Shown in pieces: positions 1-5,695 of a DNA stretch of 5,994 bases. Both the position numbers and the translations under genes were made by a program. The notes beneath the pieces are model-generated. The model had not been told where the DNA came from. It ran no database searches and worked only from the letters and a program-made list of their open reading frames with translations. How positions within the stretch are numbered: position 1 is the first letter of the stretch; each line of letters opens with the position of its first letter. The stretch is from Candidatus Thiomargarita nelsonii (GTDB lineage Bacteria; Pseudomonadota; Gammaproteobacteria; Beggiatoales; Beggiatoaceae): contig LUTY01001778.1 in the NCBI GenBank assembly GCA_001640045.1, positions 1 through 5,994 of the forward strand. The letters are read 5' to 3'.

Positions 1-7
1 GGGCTGT

Positions 8-32
8 AGGGGCGAACCTGCGTGTTCGCCCT
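8..32. repeat. Stem-loop repeat at the left edge
   Basis: GGGCGAAC (10-17) pairs with GTTCGCCC (24-31) around a six-base loop, with a further G-T pair outside. The context CTGTAGGGGC(G/A)A is shared with the long inverted repeat at the right end of the window. The element may extend beyond the left edge. Confidence 0.6.
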
Positions 33-51
33 GGCTTAACTTAATGGCATT

Positions 52-93
52 GACGCGGAGCAAAGGAATGCCTGTAGCGACGCTCTGCGTCGC
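52..93. repeat. Rearranged hairpin repeat downstream of cas10
   Basis: GACGCGGAGC at 52-61 matches the start of the double-hairpin element, but the closing arm is lost. It is followed by GGAATGCC and a perfect stem GCGACGC/GCGTCGC with loop TCT (77-93), the complement of the AGA loop seen elsewhere. It lies directly after the cas10 stop. On the minus strand no U-tract follows, so intrinsic termination is not supported. Confidence 0.6.
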
Positions 94-103
94 GGTTAGC
101 CGA

Positions 104-1747
104 TTATGCCGCTATACTATTCCAAGCCAAAGCATCTGCCAATGGTGTGCGCTTGTTTTCTTCTGCCGTCAGAATAGACAAGTTCTGGTCACCATCACCA
201 CCTAGTAAGTTGTTTAAAATATTGTCAAATTCTCTTAATCCATTTTTCTGCGTTTTCTGCATATTTTCACGCCAGCGTTTGTAGGCACGTTCCGCCCGTT
301 CGGTACTGAGATAGAGCAAATTTATTAATTCTCGCACGGCTCCATTACTTATTTTATCCTCTGCCAATAAATGCCGCAAATCATCTAAATCTTGTAAGCG
401 GGGAAAAATGCCAGCTTCTTTGGGTTGAATTTTGCCCGCTGCATAGGGTTGCATAGATAATAGTCCCGATGGTGTGGTCAATTCTCGCTGGCAAACCGTT
501 TCATAATCATCAATGACGCTGGTGGTAATACGATGAAAGGCTAAACTCGCCGGTACTCGCCCATCTTCGCTCAGTGTTTGTTTTGATCTCGTTTTTGCTG
601 TTTTACATAATGATTCGGCTAAGTGGTATGCTAAATAAAACGGTTGACTGGCTTTTACAAAGCTAATGCCAGCACAAGCGGTTAGTCCGGTGGGTATATG
701 TAAGTTTATTCCTTGGTTTTTGTATTCTTGTTTAAATTGGCTAAATAATGTTTCTGTGTGTTCTTCAAATGCGGTTAAAAATTTTTCTGTAAAGGCTATG
801 GCTAAGTCTCCACGCACTATCATGGTTAAGTCGTCGCCTCCCAGTACCAAGGGACGGGCGGGCATGACTTGGAAACTGTTGCCGTCGGCATTATGGCGCA
901 AAACGGCTTTTTCGACTAATTCCGCTTGTGTCGCTTGCCGTGTCGCTGCAACGGTTGCTTGTTCAATAATCTCGGATAATCTCCGAAAAACTTTGGTATA
1001 GTGTTGAGGTATGTCTTTTATGTCTTCACGCACTTGCATCAATAGTTGGCCTAATCCATTTCCATCGGCATGGATAACGCCAATATAACGGTTTTCTCCC
1101 AATGTCGGAAAATTTTGCTCTTCGGCTTGATTATCTTCTGGATCTAAATTTTTCGGCCAGACTAATTTGTCTTGATAGGGGGTTTTTAAGTTGAGCTTTT
1201 CTTCTAAAGCTAAGATTTCTGCCCGTTCCAAAAAGCGTCGCTTTATAATGGTGCGTTTGTCCAGACGTTCATTGCCTTCATTATTGGGGTTGGGTTTTTC
1301 GATAATCGCCGGTGCGCCGGTACGTGGTCCTCGCGCTACTAATGGTCCGGCAATGGGATATACCGGGTATAGGCGATTTCGATCTGCCATTTTCTGTTGA
1401 GAGGTGGCCTTTTCTGCGGACAATATTTCGCTATGTTTTTGATATGTTTGGAATCCTTGCACAAATTCTAGGCCGGGCAAACAGGTTCTAACGGTAAATG
1501 TCCATAAATCCCGTAAATTTTTTGCGTGTTCAAGCGATTGTAAAATGGCGATAAATGCGCCCCCCGCTTTACGGGAAAATTCTATGTCTTGGTCCGGTTG
1601 TAATTTTAGGGCTTGTAAGACTTTATCTAATAGTCCTGCGGTGATGTCTTCGATTAATTCGCTCGCGCCTACCATGTCGCGTAGTTTACTGCTATCTAGT
1701 ATATAGCTTTGAATAGATTTGGCTTCAAATGTGTATATGACTGGCAT
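104..1747 (-). CDS. cas10: Cas10 (Cmr2-like), HD-less, with intact GGDD cyclase palm
   Basis: Predicted large subunit of the type III effector, converting ATP to cyclic oligoadenylates when target RNA is bound. The 547-residue protein starts directly in a Cmr2-like first domain (FEAKSIQSYILDSSKLRDMV, 7-26), so it has no N-terminal HD nuclease domain. FSRKAGGAFIAIL (57-69) is the degenerate counterpart of the palm motif in the first cyclase-like domain. The second palm is complete: HADGNGLGQLL (226-236) with Asp228 as metal ligand, VLGGDDLTMI (301-310) with GGDD at 303-306, and the later AGISFVKASQPF...AESLCKTAK segment (359-385). Only four cysteines occur (89, 358, 381, 419), spaced too far apart for the usual Cas10 zinc ribbon. 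A helical C-terminal domain follows. AAAGGA lies seven bases before the ATG at 1747. It is the last gene of the cluster, after the CARF gene, and may have its own promoter. Confidence 0.92.
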   Translation of the reverse strand: MPVIYTFEAKSIQSYILDSSKLRDMVGASELIEDITAGLLDKVLQALKLQPDQDIEFSRKAGGAFIAILQSLEHAKNLRDLWTFTVRTCLPGLEFVQGFQTYQKHSEILSAEKATSQQKMADRNRLYPVYPIAGPLVARGPRTGAPAIIEKPNPNNEGNERLDKRTIIKRRFLERAEILALEEKLNLKTPYQDKLVWPKNLDPEDNQAEEQNFPTLGENRYIGVIHADGNGLGQLLMQVREDIKDIPQHYTKVFRRLSEIIEQATVAATRQATQAELVEKAVLRHNADGNSFQVMPARPLVLGGDDLTMIVRGDLAIAFTEKFLTAFEEHTETLFSQFKQEYKNQGINLHIPTGLTACAGISFVKASQPFYLAYHLAESLCKTAKTRSKQTLSEDGRVPASLAFHRITTSVIDDYETVCQRELTTPSGLLSMQPYAAGKIQPKEAGIFPRLQDLDDLRHLLAEDKISNGAVRELINLLYLSTERAERAYKRWRENMQKTQKNGLREFDNILNNLLGGDGDQNLSILTAEENKRTPLADALAWNSIAA

Positions 1748-1777
1748 GGATTTGTCCTTTGTGTAAATTGGAGTCGC

Positions 1778-1783
1778 ATTATA
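1778..1783 (-). promoter_or_regulatory. Candidate -10 box for cas10
   Basis: The minus strand reads TATAAT exactly, about 30 bases before the cas10 ATG, giving a plausible short leader of roughly 24 bases. No good -35 is found at 16-18 bases; TTTACC lies at about 20 bases (1804-1809). This fits either a weak or an activator-dependent promoter, or chance in an AT-rich spacer. Confidence 0.4.
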
Positions 1784-1806
1784 TAGGAGTTTGGGGTTGA
1801 AATGGT

Positions 1807-1826
1807 AAATGGCAAATTTGCCGTTT
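1807..1826. promoter_or_regulatory. Palindrome upstream of cas10, possible operator
   Basis: The 12-base core GGCAAATTTGCC (1811-1822) is a perfect palindrome, extended to 20 bases with a single mismatched pair. It sits about 25 bases upstream of a TATAAT box in front of cas10 and is AT-rich in the centre, a common form for dimeric winged-helix or HTH binding sites. The symmetry is seen directly; an operator role is inferred. Confidence 0.4.
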
Positions 1827-1852
1827 GGGGTCCAAGATAAATCTTGGACTCC
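1827..1852. repeat. Imperfect palindrome/stem-loop in the CARF-cas10 spacer
   Basis: Arms GGGGTCCAAGAT and ATCTTGGACTCC face each other across two A residues, with one G-T wobble. On the minus strand it lies just after the CARF stop but is followed by AAACGG, not a U-tract, so it is not a standard terminator for that gene. On the plus strand a short T-rich stretch follows, but no plus-strand gene needs it. It may be a dispersed repeat; GGAGTCCA also follows the small ORF near 3155-3162. Confidence 0.6.
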
Positions 1853-1864
1853 TATTTTTAGAGT

Positions 1865-2977
1865 TTATTCAATAATTTGAATTCTTTCTGTGGCAATTTC
1901 TACCCATCGATATGGTCCTTTCGATTTTTGTCGCCCTTTGAAAACTTGATAACTGGCTTGGCCAATTTCTTTTAAGTCGGTGTGCAATTTGCCAAATGCA
2001 TTGTCTAATTCATTTTTTCGTGCATCAATCTGATCTCGCTCTCCCTTTTCAGTCCAGTAAGATGGCCATTGTTTTTTATTTAAACAAACGAGGCTGGATA
2101 TGCCTGTTTTGCTGTTATTAAGGCCGGCTCTGCTTAAGCAGTTTAATATTTTTTCCCTATAATCAAAGGCTTGTTTAAAATAAAAGTGGCTTTGTTGTTT
2201 GGCAAGGTTGGCATTTTCTAATAGAAATAAGTATAAACCGGCACTCAGTGGTTGTAATTGTGCTAATTGATATCCGTCAATGGATAATGTGCGTTTATTT
2301 AAGTCTAGGCTTATTTGCCCGGTTTGATTGGTTATGTCTTTTAAGTAGATTTCTGATAGTTTGACCAGTTCCGAATAATTTTGCTCTTTTTTGAGCAAGG
2401 GCGGTAATAAGCCGTGCATTCGCACAAAGGGCAGGGTGGCAAAGTCAATAATATTTTGATGGCTTGGCTCATTTTGAAGCGGAAAATAGAAATTGCGGTC
2501 AGTTTCAAATTGTTCGGAAACTAGGACATGAGATAAGTCATCCTCCGGGCGGGCAAACCAACTCATGGCTTGAGTTAAATAAATGCCCATGGTTTTACGC
2601 CCTCCCGCTATTGAGGCGTGGAGTACAATTTGAGGTTTTTGTGTCCAGTCACGTATCCGTTCAACAATGGTATTGGCGGCATTTTCATTGTCGATAGATG
2701 TGCGTAAGTCATTTAAGGGTTGAGAGTTGTGCGGATCGAGTAGGGTTTCAATCCATTGGGGGCGAATTTCCCATCTGGTTTGGTAGTGATGATTAAAGGC
2801 GGCAATTTTTTCTTCGAGTAGTATTTGCATACTGGCTTTGCCAAAAGAGGTGGTTAGTAGGTGGATTTCGCCGCCGGTTACGTTTTTGGTTTCTAATAGT
2901 CCAAATAGGGTTTCGGTAATGATCGCCGGGGATCTGCCGGCGACGGAAAATAGGATGTGTTTTTTTGTTGTTGGCAT
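1865..2977 (-). CDS. NE0113-type CARF protein (candidate ring nuclease/regulator) with winged-helix-like C-terminus
   Basis: Predicted cyclic-oligoadenylate-binding accessory protein of type III CRISPR immunity. The N-terminal ~200 residues form a CARF (Rossmann-like) domain: HILFSVAGRSPAIITETLFGL (7-27) is the characteristic first strand, loop and helix of the NE0113 family (Pfam PF09623). IVLHASIAGGRKTMGIYLTQ (117-136) supplies the second ligand-binding loop, GGRKTM. Some NE0113/Csm6-like CARF proteins are described as ring nucleases, so messenger degradation is one possible role. I find no HEPN R-x4-6-H motif, so it is unlikely to be an RNase effector of the Csm6/Csx1 kind. Residues about 222-366 begin LDLNKRTLSIDGYQLAQLQP and later run through AFGKLHTDLKE to a final hairpin-like strand pair, resembling an OmpR-type winged helix. 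This is a by-eye call. The ATG at 2977 has an A-rich leader but no Shine-Dalgarno. Confidence 0.82.
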   Translation of the reverse strand: MPTTKKHILFSVAGRSPAIITETLFGLLETKNVTGGEIHLLTTSFGKASMQILLEEKIAAFNHHYQTRWEIRPQWIETLLDPHNSQPLNDLRTSIDNENAANTIVERIRDWTQKPQIVLHASIAGGRKTMGIYLTQAMSWFARPEDDLSHVLVSEQFETDRNFYFPLQNEPSHQNIIDFATLPFVRMHGLLPPLLKKEQNYSELVKLSEIYLKDITNQTGQISLDLNKRTLSIDGYQLAQLQPLSAGLYLFLLENANLAKQQSHFYFKQAFDYREKILNCLSRAGLNNSKTGISSLVCLNKKQWPSYWTEKGERDQIDARKNELDNAFGKLHTDLKEIGQASYQVFKGRQKSKGPYRWVEIATERIQIIE

Positions 2978-2997
2978 TTTTTTTTATTTGAGGTGGA

Positions 2998-3009
2998 GTG
3001 TGGGAACGA
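2998..3009. repeat. Decayed tail of the double-hairpin repeat
   Basis: GTGTGGGAACGA nearly matches GCGTGGGAACGA, the right arm and tail of the neighbouring double-hairpin copies. It has no left arm, so it looks like a truncated earlier copy next to the intact one. Confidence 0.45.
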
Positions 3010-3021
3010 TAAAAAATAATT

Positions 3022-3080
3022 GCAGGACGCGGAGCGTCCTGTCAGGCATTCCCACGCAGAGCGTGGGAACGAGAGAACAA
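3022..3080. repeat. Double-hairpin repeat between csx10 and the CARF gene
   Basis: This is a second copy of the element at 5408-5460. The first stem is CAGGACGC/GCGTCCTG with loop GGA (3023-3041). The second is TTCCCACGC/GCGTGGGAA with loop AGA (3049-3069), then the tail CGAGAGAACAA. The first stem differs between copies on both arms in a compensating way (AGGACGC here, CGACGC there), suggesting that the structure is kept. Confidence 0.8.
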
Positions 3081-3135
3081 TTCGTTTATTCCCTCCGTTG
3101 TACTAAATGGTCTTATGTCTAACGATGAGCACTTC

Positions 3136-3153
3136 GCTGCGGAACGAGAACAA
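3136..3153. repeat. Decayed tail of the double-hairpin repeat
   Basis: GCTGCGGAACGAGAACAA resembles the right arm plus tail of the intact repeats (GCGTGGGAACGAGAACAA) with a few changes. It lies just past the stop of the possible small ORF. Confidence 0.4.
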
Positions 3154-3162
3154 GGTGGACTC

Positions 3163-3270
3163 CTATTTTGGCTTTATCATAGCTTTATCTGTGAATGGTG
3201 TATGAGTTGCATCTGACTTGATAATGTGCTCGAAGTATTGCGCTTGTAAAGAACGATAATAGTCCCCCAT
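3163..3270 (-). CDS. Possible small ORF (35 aa) downstream of csx10
   Basis: An ATG begins 22 bases after the csx10 stop and is preceded by TAGGA at about eight bases' spacing, a reasonable ribosome binding site. The frame runs 35 codons to a TAG. The peptide starts MGDYYRSLQAQYFEHIIKSD and ends TDKAMIKPK. It is polar, with a probable helix at residues 5-19, and has no signal peptide or membrane segment. I recognise no family. It sits in the same strand and spacing pattern as the operon, and decayed repeat sequence begins just past its stop. It could be a genuine small protein, the remnant of a gene cut by repeat insertion, or chance. Only the position and ribosome binding site support it. 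Confidence 0.35.
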   Translation of the reverse strand: MGDYYRSLQAQYFEHIIKSDATHTPFTDKAMIKPK

Positions 3271-3292
3271 TTTTTTGGTCCTACTATAAAAT

Positions 3293-4795
3293 TTATCGTT
3301 CTATATTAGTAGCTTGTTGTGCGACTTGGGCCAATAATGCCGGTAATAAGTCGTCTTCAGTTGCCTCAATTTGTTGTTGTAGCCATTGTCTAAAATCTTG
3401 AGTTTCTGCATTGTCTATAAAAATAGGTGCGCTCCAGTCTGGATCATCTTGTTTGCAAATGGCGCGTTCTCCAGTAAATAAGGTTTGATGTATGATCTCT
3501 TTTGTCACTTGTGGTTTTGTCGCCAGTTCTCTAATTCTGCCCCATTGTGCCGCTGATGGACCAACTGGAATATCCGCCGGTACTGATGCCAATAATCGCG
3601 CTGAGCGGTAAAGTAATTTTAAAGTTCTGAGCCAGTCTTTGGCTTGTTTTTCAATTTCTTGATTTTGGCTCTTTTGTCCAAGCTGCCCAACTAACCATTG
3701 TGCTAGTGGGATAGCTGGTTGTTCAGGTTTTGGCGGTTTTTCCACAATGCTTGCCGCTTCTAAAGCCGGTTGAGGCGTTTGCAATAGTTGTGGATTTATC
3801 CAAACTTGTCCCAGCCCGGCTTGTCGATATAAGCCAACCCCAGCTTCAAGGGGCTGAATGTCAGTCGCTTGCTTTAATTTAAAATGCAATACGCTGCCCA
3901 TGCTTAATACTGTACGCTCTTGTTCTCGGCGGGCATAATGGCTGTTAAACGGGGCATAGTGACGGCTACGAATAAAGCTTTTTTTAAGGTTTAAGTCTCC
4001 GTCTGGTAATCCAAAATGTTCGGTTGTGGGCAATAAAGTCGGTTGTCCCCATTCATCTAATAATGCTAAGTCTGCTAATAACCAGAGGGTTATGTCTGTT
4101 GTTGGTTTGTCGGATATGCTTTGTTTATCTTCAGTCCAATTGGCTTTTTTTACCGCTACATGGCCATATTCTGCATAACGTGATCGCCCTAATCTTAAAT
4201 CACCAGTCATCTTTGCAATCAGTTGTGCAAATATGTCGGTTGAAACGTCATCATCTGCTTCTAGCATAAAGCCAAAGCGTAAGCCTTGAGGTAAACTGGT
4301 ATAGCCAAATAGTTGCCCTTGACTGGCGCGTCCTGTTTTGGGATCAATCGCCGTTTTCATGCGAAGATGGCGCGAGGGTTGGCTAATAGAGCCATCTAAG
4401 GCGATATATCCATTACGCATTTGTACCGGTTGGATACCTTCTTTGTATTTTTCAAGTTGATAATTCAATACATTTTGAGGCTGTAGCTGCTTTTGTTGAA
4501 TCGCGGCTGCGCCGGTTTTTTGCTGATGCCAACATAAGGGCATTGGATAGCTCAAGCGGTTAGTCTCGCTTAAGGGTAATGCATTGCCAAAGCGCACTTT
4601 TCCGCTCTGGAATATTGTATAGGCTTCTTGTTCAGAGAGTTCGCTATACCAGTCTGCTGCTATCGCGCCTAGCAGGTTGGCGCCGGGCAGGTAGTCTAAG
4701 CTACTGTGTCCGCCAAGTGTCGCTGCGCGTTGGCTGATGATCACGTCTTCTAATAGTGTTGCTGTAAACGATTGTTTTTGCATATTTATTCGCAT
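3293..4795 (-). CDS. csx10: Csx10-like RAMP protein (type III-D style), with C-terminal extension
   Basis: Predicted large RAMP subunit of the type III effector, in the Cas5-like group that caps the crRNA 5' end. Visible in order: YLPGANLLGAIAADWY (35-50), the RAMP PG-x-G helix; MKTAIDPKTGRASQGQLFGY (146-165), resembling the conserved Csx10 segment; the glycine-rich loop LRLGRSRYAEYGHVAV (200-215); and a second RAMP-like loop GVGLYRQAGLGQVWINP (319-335). Two glycine loops suggest two RAMP units. Residues about 360-500 look largely helical and match no motif I recognise. The ATG at 4795 overlaps the upstream gene by 10 bases. A second in-frame ATG at 4783 (Met5) lies just after the upstream stop and fits a RAMP first strand better. 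Neither has a well-spaced Shine-Dalgarno, so the start is unsettled and coupling to the upstream gene is likely. Csx10 is my best family call; other Cas5-like type III RAMPs are possible. Confidence 0.75.
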   Translation of the reverse strand: MRINMQKQSFTATLLEDVIISQRAATLGGHSSLDYLPGANLLGAIAADWYSELSEQEAYTIFQSGKVRFGNALPLSETNRLSYPMPLCWHQQKTGAAAIQQKQLQPQNVLNYQLEKYKEGIQPVQMRNGYIALDGSISQPSRHLRMKTAIDPKTGRASQGQLFGYTSLPQGLRFGFMLEADDDVSTDIFAQLIAKMTGDLRLGRSRYAEYGHVAVKKANWTEDKQSISDKPTTDITLWLLADLALLDEWGQPTLLPTTEHFGLPDGDLNLKKSFIRSRHYAPFNSHYARREQERTVLSMGSVLHFKLKQATDIQPLEAGVGLYRQAGLGQVWINPQLLQTPQPALEAASIVEKPPKPEQPAIPLAQWLVGQLGQKSQNQEIEKQAKDWLRTLKLLYRSARLLASVPADIPVGPSAAQWGRIRELATKPQVTKEIIHQTLFTGERAICKQDDPDWSAPIFIDNAETQDFRQWLQQQIEATEDDLLPALLAQVAQQATNIER

Positions 4796-5391
4796 TCCAG
4801 TGTCACTCGTCCCAATCCTCGACTACGCGAAGCGCCCACGGCTCGAATGAGTTTTAAACAAGGTTTAAGACAGTCTATCCATTGTCGTCCTTTTCCCCAG
4901 TCTATTGTATTTATACGTTTTTTATTTAAGACTGTGATTTGCGCTGTTAAAGTCAAAGGGACTGTGACTTCTATTGTTCGTAATGATTTGTCAATCGCAC
5001 ATCCAGTCGCTGGCTCAATCGCGGTAGCACTCATTTGTTTAAATAAGGCTTGGCGTAATTGTGGCTCGGTGTCGGGATGAGATAGCCAGGCAGTGAGTTC
5101 AGGCGGTAAGACAGCATCAGAAATCGCTAATGCGCCGGCTTCGGTTTCTAAACGAGTCATTCCTTCTTCCGGGGCATCACTCCCAAATAAACAATGGGTT
5201 GTCTCTGGCGGCAGATGTCCCCATTGTTCGGCGCGATAGACGGCATCACGTAGTAAGCCTTTGATTGTGCGCCCGGGTAAAAAAGGTAATCCGTGATTGT
5301 TTTTTTGGACTAAGGCGTCTACTAGAGCACCGCCTCCGCGTCCACTGCCTGCTTGCCAATATGATTGTATGTCGAATCGTATGTTATACAT
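4786..5391 (-). CDS. Csm3/Cas7-like RAMP protein of a type III CRISPR complex
   Basis: Predicted backbone subunit that binds crRNA and may cut target RNA. The 201-residue protein is a single RAMP (ferredoxin-like) unit. It has an N-terminal strand (YNIRFDIQSYW), a glycine-rich turn GSGRGGG (15-21), the RAMP signature LPFLPGRTIKGLLRDAV (35-51), CLFGS (67-71) before a stretch ending AISDA (89-93), and the terminal glycine-rich loop VGASRSRGLGRV (185-196). Aligned by eye to Csm3, Asp25 in ALVDALVQK falls on the catalytic Asp33 of Streptococcus thermophilus Csm3, so target-RNA cleavage may be retained. The length is slightly below typical Csm3. An AAGGA lies five bases before the ATG. The stop overlaps or abuts the next gene, so the two form one operon. 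The Csx7/SSO1426 branch of Csm3-like RAMPs is an alternative subfamily; I therefore leave the symbol blank. Confidence 0.85.
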   Translation of the reverse strand: MYNIRFDIQSYWQAGSGRGGGALVDALVQKNNHGLPFLPGRTIKGLLRDAVYRAEQWGHLPPETTHCLFGSDAPEEGMTRLETEAGALAISDAVLPPELTAWLSHPDTEPQLRQALFKQMSATAIEPATGCAIDKSLRTIEVTVPLTLTAQITVLNKKRINTIDWGKGRQWIDCLKPCLKLIRAVGASRSRGLGRVTLECE

Positions 5392-5407
5392 TGTTTTCCT
5401 TTTTGTT

Positions 5408-5460
5408 CGACGCGGAGCGTCGGGGTAGGCATTCCCACGCAGAGCGTGGGAACGAGAACA
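5408..5460. repeat. Double-hairpin repeat between hicA and the RAMP gene
   Basis: Two perfect stem-loops in tandem. CGACGC/GCGTCG with loop GGA spans 5408-5422. TTCCCACGC/GCGTGGGAA with loop AGA spans 5432-5452, followed by the tail CGAGAACA. The second hairpin and its flanks are identical in sequence to that at 3049-3069. On the minus strand no U-tract follows. It is best read as a dispersed intergenic repeat rather than a terminator. Confidence 0.8.
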
Positions 5461-5482
5461 AATTCATGGTTCGGTACTTACA

Positions 5483-5695
5483 TCACAAGAGTTTTTTGAA
5501 TTCTTCAATAGTTAATCCTGCGTCTTTGACAATACCACCCATAGTATAAGCATTAATGGGATTTGCTCTTGGTATAGTGATAATGCGTTCTCCATCTGTC
5601 ATGGTGATATGTTTACCTTGCCGCGCAACCCAAAATCCAGCTTTTTCAAACGCTTTTACAGCAGATAGATGATTTATACCGGATAACTTAGGCAT
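5483..5695 (-). CDS. hicA: HicA-type mRNA interferase toxin (70 aa)
   Basis: Predicted ribosome-independent mRNA endonuclease with the small double-stranded-RNA-binding-like HicA fold. At 70 residues it has the usual family length. Visible family marks are an initial PKLSG and helix HLSAVKAFEKAGFWVARQ (9-26), the GKH motif at 27-29 whose His29 aligns with the HicA catalytic histidine, the strand TMTDGERIITIPRA (31-44), and the C-terminal pattern ending in KDAGLTIEEFKKLL (57-70). Nothing appears truncated. The start is fixed by the TAATG overlap with hicB and a GGAGG seven bases upstream, so the two genes should be translationally coupled. Gene order is antitoxin first, the reverse of the common hicA-hicB order. 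The pair lies upstream of the CRISPR genes in the same direction, but a repeat-filled gap separates them, so co-transcription is only possible. Confidence 0.92.
   Translation of the reverse strand: MPKLSGINHLSAVKAFEKAGFWVARQGKHITMTDGERIITIPRANPINAYTMGGIVKDAGLTIEEFKKLL

Larger units (their letters stand above)
2978..3292. other. Largest intergenic stretch, between csx10 and the CARF gene
   Basis: These 315 bases hold the possible 35-codon ORF (3163-3270), a double-hairpin repeat (3022-3080), and two decayed fragments that repeat its GGAACGA-type tail (2998-3009 and 3136-3153). About 50 bases between 3081 and 3135 show nothing I can interpret. Immediately before the CARF start codon the minus strand has a run of eight A residues and no Shine-Dalgarno. 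I see no convincing intrinsic terminator or promoter, so the operon may read through, with the hairpins affecting transcript processing. Confidence 0.6.

Noticed and set aside
188..205. GGDGD in the Cas10 C-terminus (residues 516-520) as a second cyclase motif
   Set aside because: It lies in a tail loop after the helical domain, not between palm strands; the true palm motif is at residues 303-306.
666..1001. Plus-strand ORF of 111 codons inside cas10
   Set aside because: Antisense shadow of the conserved Cas10 palm region, with no supporting motif.
1865..2977. Csm6/Csx1-type HEPN ribonuclease
   Set aside because: No R-x4-6-H motif is present in the C-terminal half; the CARF part fits the NE0113 family.
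2838..3122. Plus-strand ORF of 94 codons over the CARF gene start and repeats
   Set aside because: Antisense to the CARF motif region and then runs through repeat sequence; no recognisable domain.
2998..3153. Repeated GGAACGA-containing units as a short CRISPR array
   Set aside because: Units are unequal, hairpin-based and irregularly spaced, with no constant-length spacers; they match the dispersed element at 5408-5460.
5265..5549. Plus-strand ORF of 94 codons across the repeat and hicA
   Set aside because: It runs through the double-hairpin repeat and antisense to two well-supported genes; the translation has no family resemblance.
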